Assembly (NCBI RefSeq): GCF_030010555.1
Contig: NZ_JASCQP010000018.1
Coordinates: 1 to 64,000, forward strand
Length of the DNA: 64,000 bases
Reading direction: 5' to 3'
Origin: Halomonas rhizosphaerae
GTDB lineage: Bacteria; Pseudomonadota; Gammaproteobacteria; Pseudomonadales; Halomonadaceae
Shown one piece after another: positions 61,595 through 64,000 of this stretch. Position 1 is the first letter of the stretch, and each line of letters starts with the position of its first letter. Under the pieces are notes generated by a model. It did not search any database. It saw only the letters and a program-made list of their open reading frames with translations, and was not told the origin of the DNA. The position numbers and the translations under genes were made by a program.

Positions 61595-61799
61595 GCTGCA
61601 CCTCGGCGGATTCTGTGCGGGCCTGCTCTTGCGCCTTGCGGGCGGCGGCGTCGACCTCGCGGGATGCCTGACTAGCCTGAAGGCTCACTCGTGCCTGCTT
61701 GGCCTGCTCGCGGGCCTTGTCCCGCTGCCCTGTCATGTAGAGCAGGCCGGCGGCGAGGATGGCGAAGCCGGCGGCTATCCAGCCCCAGAGGCGGCTCAT
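61539..61799 (-). CDS. Rz-like inner-membrane spanin (i-spanin)
   Basis: 86 aa. N-terminal transmembrane helix MSRLWGWIAAGFAILAAGLL, then coiled-coil helix (QAKQARVSLQASQASREVDA). With the Rz1-like partner it should fuse inner and outer membranes at lysis. Short for the class. Its ATG overlaps the upstream holin stop by 4 nt. Confidence 0.8.
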   Translation of the reverse strand: MSRLWGWIAAGFAILAAGLLYMTGQRDKAREQAKQARVSLQASQASREVDAAARKAQEQARTESAEVQREADDRPEGQRPSGHLRR

Positions 61800-61999
61800 G
61801 CGAAGCCTTCCTGGCGGATGACCCGCGCAACGGCTGCGGCAATGCCGACCAGGGAGGACAGGGTGGCGAAGGCACCGTCAGGGATCATGCCTTCCCATAG
61901 CGGCAGCGATGCCTCGGCGGCGGCCAGCCCGGCGGCGATGGCAGCCAGACGCACGGACCAGAGCTTGCCGGCCCTCTTGGCTTCGGGGATCAACTTCAT
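61796..61999 (-). CDS. Putative phage holin
   Basis: 67 aa with two hydrophobic stretches (about 17-32 and 42-62: LAAIAAGLAAAEASLP; FATLSSLVGIAAAVARVI). Position after the M15 endolysin and before spanins supports a holin. Start 61999 from the conserved MKLIPEAKRAGKLW; a frame to 62125 rejected. Confidence 0.7.
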   Translation of the reverse strand: MKLIPEAKRAGKLWSVRLAAIAAGLAAAEASLPLWEGMIPDGAFATLSSLVGIAAAVARVIRQEGFA

Positions 62000-62247
62000 T
62001 TCTCCCTCCCGGTGTTCTGCACGATCTGGAAGAGCAGCCGGTTCGTCTCCTGGTGGCGCTCGTCCATCACGTGCTCGAGGCGGTCTACCCGGTCGTGCAC
62101 TTCCTTGAGGTCGTCCCGGTGCCATCGGTAGAGCACACCGGCCAGGGTGAAGATGCCCAGCGTCAGCAGGCCCAGCACCGCACGGATGATCACCGGGGTC
62201 TGGTCGAACAGGAGCGTCCAGATGTCGGGGGTCTTCGGGTCAACCAT
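61996..62247 (-). CDS. Small membrane protein with coiled tail, lysis cassette
   Basis: 83 aa. One transmembrane helix (about 22-42: VIIRAVLGLLTLGIFTLAG) followed by a charged helix (WHRDDLKEVHDRVDRLEHVM). Resembles accessory lysis or holin-partner proteins with an N-in topology. Start 62247 with GGGGAAAG upstream. Overlaps the holin by 4 nt. Could be an antiholin; uncertain. Confidence 0.7.
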   Translation of the reverse strand: MVDPKTPDIWTLLFDQTPVIIRAVLGLLTLGIFTLAGVLYRWHRDDLKEVHDRVDRLEHVMDERHQETNRLLFQIVQNTGREK

Positions 62248-62599
62248 CTTTCCCCCAGCGGGCCGGTCCATCGGTGCGCGTGTCGACATGGGTGAACGTG
62301 AGGTAGCGCCCGATGCTCGCATGCGGAAAGTTCTCTTCGATGAAGTCGGCGACGATCATGGCGGGGTGGCCTTGGATCTTGATGTCGGCGGCACGGCCGA
62401 AGAGGTGCTGGCTCTGACTGGCACCGCCCACGCTCGCGTTGTAGTCACGGCAGCGGGCGCCGCTGGTGACGGTCACCGGGCGGCCGAAGTGCTGGCGCAC
62501 CGTCTCGAGGATCTCCAAGGTGGCGGCGTCGATCGTGTCGAAGCCGCACCCACACGAGCAGGCGAACTCATGCCGCGCGAAGTTGACGGACAGCTTCAT
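62240..62599 (-). CDS. Endolysin, M15-family D-alanyl-D-alanine (L-Ala-D-Glu) peptidase
   Basis: 119 aa. M15 motif SQHLFGRAADIKI (HxxGxAxD zinc ligands) and a C-terminal HVD (FTHVDTRTDGP). The N-terminus carries a Cys-rich motif (HEFACSCGCGFDTIDAATLE) typical of phage M15 lysins. Cleaves peptidoglycan peptides. ATG 62599 with GAGG 6 nt upstream; it overlaps the next gene by 8 nt. Confidence 0.9.
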   Translation of the reverse strand: MKLSVNFARHEFACSCGCGFDTIDAATLEILETVRQHFGRPVTVTSGARCRDYNASVGGASQSQHLFGRAADIKIQGHPAMIVADFIEENFPHASIGRYLTFTHVDTRTDGPARWGKDG

Positions 62600-62713
62600 G
62601 AGCACCTCAGGGAGAAAAGGCCCGGCTAGTCAGCGGGCAAGGGCGCCAGCGGCGCCATCACGAAAGAGGGCCATCCTTGGCAGGCAGACACGCAGGAGGG
62701 GCGTGCAACGCAA

Positions 62714-62744
62714 ACGCCCCGCCGGATAGGATCCGACGGGGCGT
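62714..62744 (-). terminator. Rho-independent terminator between early and lysis genes
   Basis: On the minus strand: ACGCCCCG-T-CGGAT / ATCCG-G-CGGGGCGT stem (8+5 bp with one mismatch, triloop), then TTTGC. The 200 bp between 62600 and 62799 hold no gene, so this is the probable site of Q-type antitermination control upstream of the late operon. A regulator is not in the window. Confidence 0.7.
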
Positions 62745-62799
62745 CAATAGGGGGTGGCTTTCAGCGCGAAGCGCGAGCAGCCTACTGCATAAGGTAGTG

Positions 62800-63393
62800 C
62801 TAACCCCTCACCGAGTCAACATGTGGTGTTATGGACTCATCCGCCAGCCATTCTCGCAGCTTGCCTCGCGCCCTGGCCGCACACTCTTGCATGGCGCGCA
62901 CCGAGTCGAACGGTTGTGGCACATACCCCGCCATCCCGAGATCGCGCAGCAAGGCCCCCTGGCGCTCCACCATCTGCGATGCGGTCACTGCCCACATGGA
63001 TGATCCCAGCTTGTCCGGGCGAACCCGGGCGGCCTGCATCATCATCGCCGCCGCCTGCCGCTTGGGCAGCTGGTCGAGCAGCCAGGCGCAGGCGCTGTGC
63101 CACTCGCTCTCGGGACGATAGCGCTCGGCGGCGAGCATGGCCTGGTCGATGTTGCGACCGGATCCCGGCATGGGCACGTTGCCGGTCACCGAGAAAGGTT
63201 GGTAGCCCACAGAGTCATGCCGGCGGATAAGCTGCAGCTCGAGCATGGTGTCGATGATGCGGATCACCGCCGCGTCCCGGGCTGCCTCTTCGGTCGCCGC
63301 CGCTTCCACCACCCGCCAAGGGCTGGCCACCCGCTGCCACTGGTCACGCGTCATCGTCACCGCCCTTGTCGTCGCCAGTGCTTCCATCGCCAT
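62800..63393 (-). CDS. Hypothetical phage protein, candidate antitermination-region gene
   Basis: 197 aa, helical. MTRDQWQRVASPWRVVEAAA and VIRIIDTMLELQLIRRHDSV; no recognised domain. Start at 63393 has GGGGGAG upstream but overlaps RusA by 50 nt; ATG 63354 would reduce this to 11 nt. Position immediately before the terminator/late region is where lambdoid phages carry Q or antitermination-like genes. Confidence 0.65.
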   Translation of the reverse strand: MAMEALATTRAVTMTRDQWQRVASPWRVVEAAATEEAARDAAVIRIIDTMLELQLIRRHDSVGYQPFSVTGNVPMPGSGRNIDQAMLAAERYRPESEWHSACAWLLDQLPKRQAAAMMMQAARVRPDKLGSSMWAVTASQMVERQGALLRDLGMAGYVPQPFDSVRAMQECAARARGKLREWLADESITPHVDSVRG

Positions 63394-63763
63394 GCGCGTC
63401 TCCCCCGATTGTCTTGATGGTTACCACCGCCTGGCCGCCGTCTCGATGTTCCTCGGCGCGGCGCACCAGGATCTCGTCCACCTGCCCGTCATCCAGCCAC
63501 ACCCGGCTGTAGGTCAGCGCATCCAGCAGCGACTTAAGCTTGTTGTCGATGTCGAAGGCCCGGGCGTTGTGCGGGTAGAGCATCACCTCCACCGCCACCC
63601 GGCCCGCCAGCTTGGTATTGCAGGCTCCCTGCGCCAGCAGCTCTCCCCTCGCCCGGTTGCGGTAGACCCGGGCCTCCTTGCTCAGCAGGGTGCGCTTGCC
63701 GACATTGCGCCAGATGCTGTTGGTGCTGGGCGGCCAGGGCATCATCACTTCCATGCGTTCCAT
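63344..63763 (-). CDS. RusA-family Holliday-junction resolvase
   Basis: 139 aa. RusA pattern: MPWPPSTNSIWRNVGKRTLL, then ARAFDIDNKLKSLLDALTYS (the Asp cluster DIDN..K) and VWLDDGQVDEILVRRAE. Resolves recombination or replication intermediates before packaging. Start at 63763 chosen from the conserved motif; the upstream frame to 63910 is partly the neighbouring small gene. Confidence 0.93.
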   Translation of the reverse strand: MERMEVMMPWPPSTNSIWRNVGKRTLLSKEARVYRNRARGELLAQGACNTKLAGRVAVEVMLYPHNARAFDIDNKLKSLLDALTYSRVWLDDGQVDEILVRRAEEHRDGGQAVVTIKTIGGDAHGDGSTGDDKGGDDDA

Positions 63764-63894
63764 CAGCGCCTCCCCTGCCTGGCTGGTTTGCGCTTCCCCT
63801 TCTCGTCCGGGCGTCGATACCCCTTGGCCCCGGGCGGAGGATTGCGCTTGATCTGCGCCAGCGTGGGCACCTTCTTCCTGCGTGGCGTCGTCAT
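63763..63894 (-). CDS. 43-aa basic phage peptide
   Basis: Reads MTTPRRKKVPTLAQIKRNPP, then Gly/Arg/Lys-rich to TGA. ATG overlaps the preceding stop (ATGA), and its own stop overlaps the RusA start (TGATG), so it is coupled on both sides. Very basic; maybe DNA-binding. Function unknown. Confidence 0.6.
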   Translation of the reverse strand: MTTPRRKKVPTLAQIKRNPPPGAKGYRRPDEKGKRKPARQGRR

Positions 63895-64000
63895 ATCTCC
63901 AGCTCCCCATTGCGGTCCCAGGCGGCGAAACGCCGGGAGATCTCGTCGAAGGCAGCTGCCGCCGCCGGGTCGGTGGCGAGATAGCCCAGGCTCTCGATCT
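63891..64000 (-). CDS. C-terminal end of a phage gene cut by the window edge
   Basis: 36 residues visible: IESLGYLATDPAAAAAFDEI, then SRRFAAWDRNGELEI and TGA. Overlaps the 43-aa gene by 4 nt. Too little to name the product. Confidence 0.55.
   Translation of the reverse strand, partial: IESLGYLATDPAAAAAFDEISRRFAAWDRNGELEI

Larger units (their letters stand above)
41308..64000. mobile_element. HK97-like siphovirus prophage, left part (continues past the right edge)
   Basis: The left boundary is set by the split tRNA-Ala. Almost all genes are on the minus strand in phage late-operon order read from right to left: RusA, lysis, HNH, TerS, TerL, portal, protease, major capsid, connectors, tail tube, gpG/GT, tape measure, tail tip. 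Integrase, repressor and replication genes are not present and should lie at the right. All structural genes have intact frames, so the prophage looks potentially viable. Morphology inference: long non-contractile tail, because there is a lambda-type gpG/GT frameshift and a tape measure but no sheath or baseplate genes. Confidence 0.93.

Overview
The window is a high-GC gammaproteobacterial chromosome segment. Gene content and order (LapA-type adhesin with its type I secretion genes, metG next to a Rnf/Rsx B subunit and nth, an SSS-family sensor kinase beside a membrane-tethered exonuclease, a DUF294 nucleotidyltransferase, argG, rnt, grxD, argF, and a TPP-riboswitch thiO-thiS-thiG operon) suggest Halomonadaceae, probably Halomonas or a close relative. 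This assignment is inferred from gene order and composition, not from a marker search.

Positions 1-8,500 (minus strand) hold a biofilm-adhesin export locus: a TolC/OmpA outer-membrane channel, a LapB-type ABC transporter, a LapC/HlyD adaptor, a LuxR-type regulator with a degenerate receiver, and the first ~600 residues of a giant LapA-like adhesin that runs off the left edge. The adhesin keeps a TAAG dialanine site of the kind cut by LapG. Positions 8,900-22,700 are housekeeping: thiI, a large bifunctional PBP, a Crp/Fnr regulator, metG, an orphan rsxB, nth, a YdcF-like protein and a GST. One ferritin-like gene here is interrupted by an amber codon.

Positions 22,800-29,500 form a signalling block: a single-domain response regulator, a membrane sensor fused to a DEDDh exonuclease, a small membrane protein, an SSS-type histidine kinase and, convergent to them, a DUF294 protein. 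Positions 29,600-41,100 carry hlyU-like, argG, rnt, grxD, argF, the riboswitch-controlled thiamine genes, an MDR oxidoreductase plus a proline-racemase-like protein with unusual active-site residues, and an amino-acid dehydrogenase.

From about 41,308 to the right edge lies an HK97-like siphovirus prophage inserted in a tRNA-Ala(GGC) gene. Its left end is marked by the 3' half of that tRNA, which still has its own terminator. Read right to left, in transcription order, the phage carries RusA and small early/middle genes, a lysis cassette (M15 endolysin, membrane proteins, Rz/Rz1), an Acb2/Tad1-like anti-CBASS nucleotide sponge, HNH, terminase, portal, protease, capsid, connector and tail genes with a lambda-type GGGAAAG frameshift, then tail-tip and receptor-binding genes. 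Accessory genes at the left edge include a membrane-anchored DEDDh exonuclease. No integrase or repressor is seen, so these and the intact tRNA should lie to the right of the window.
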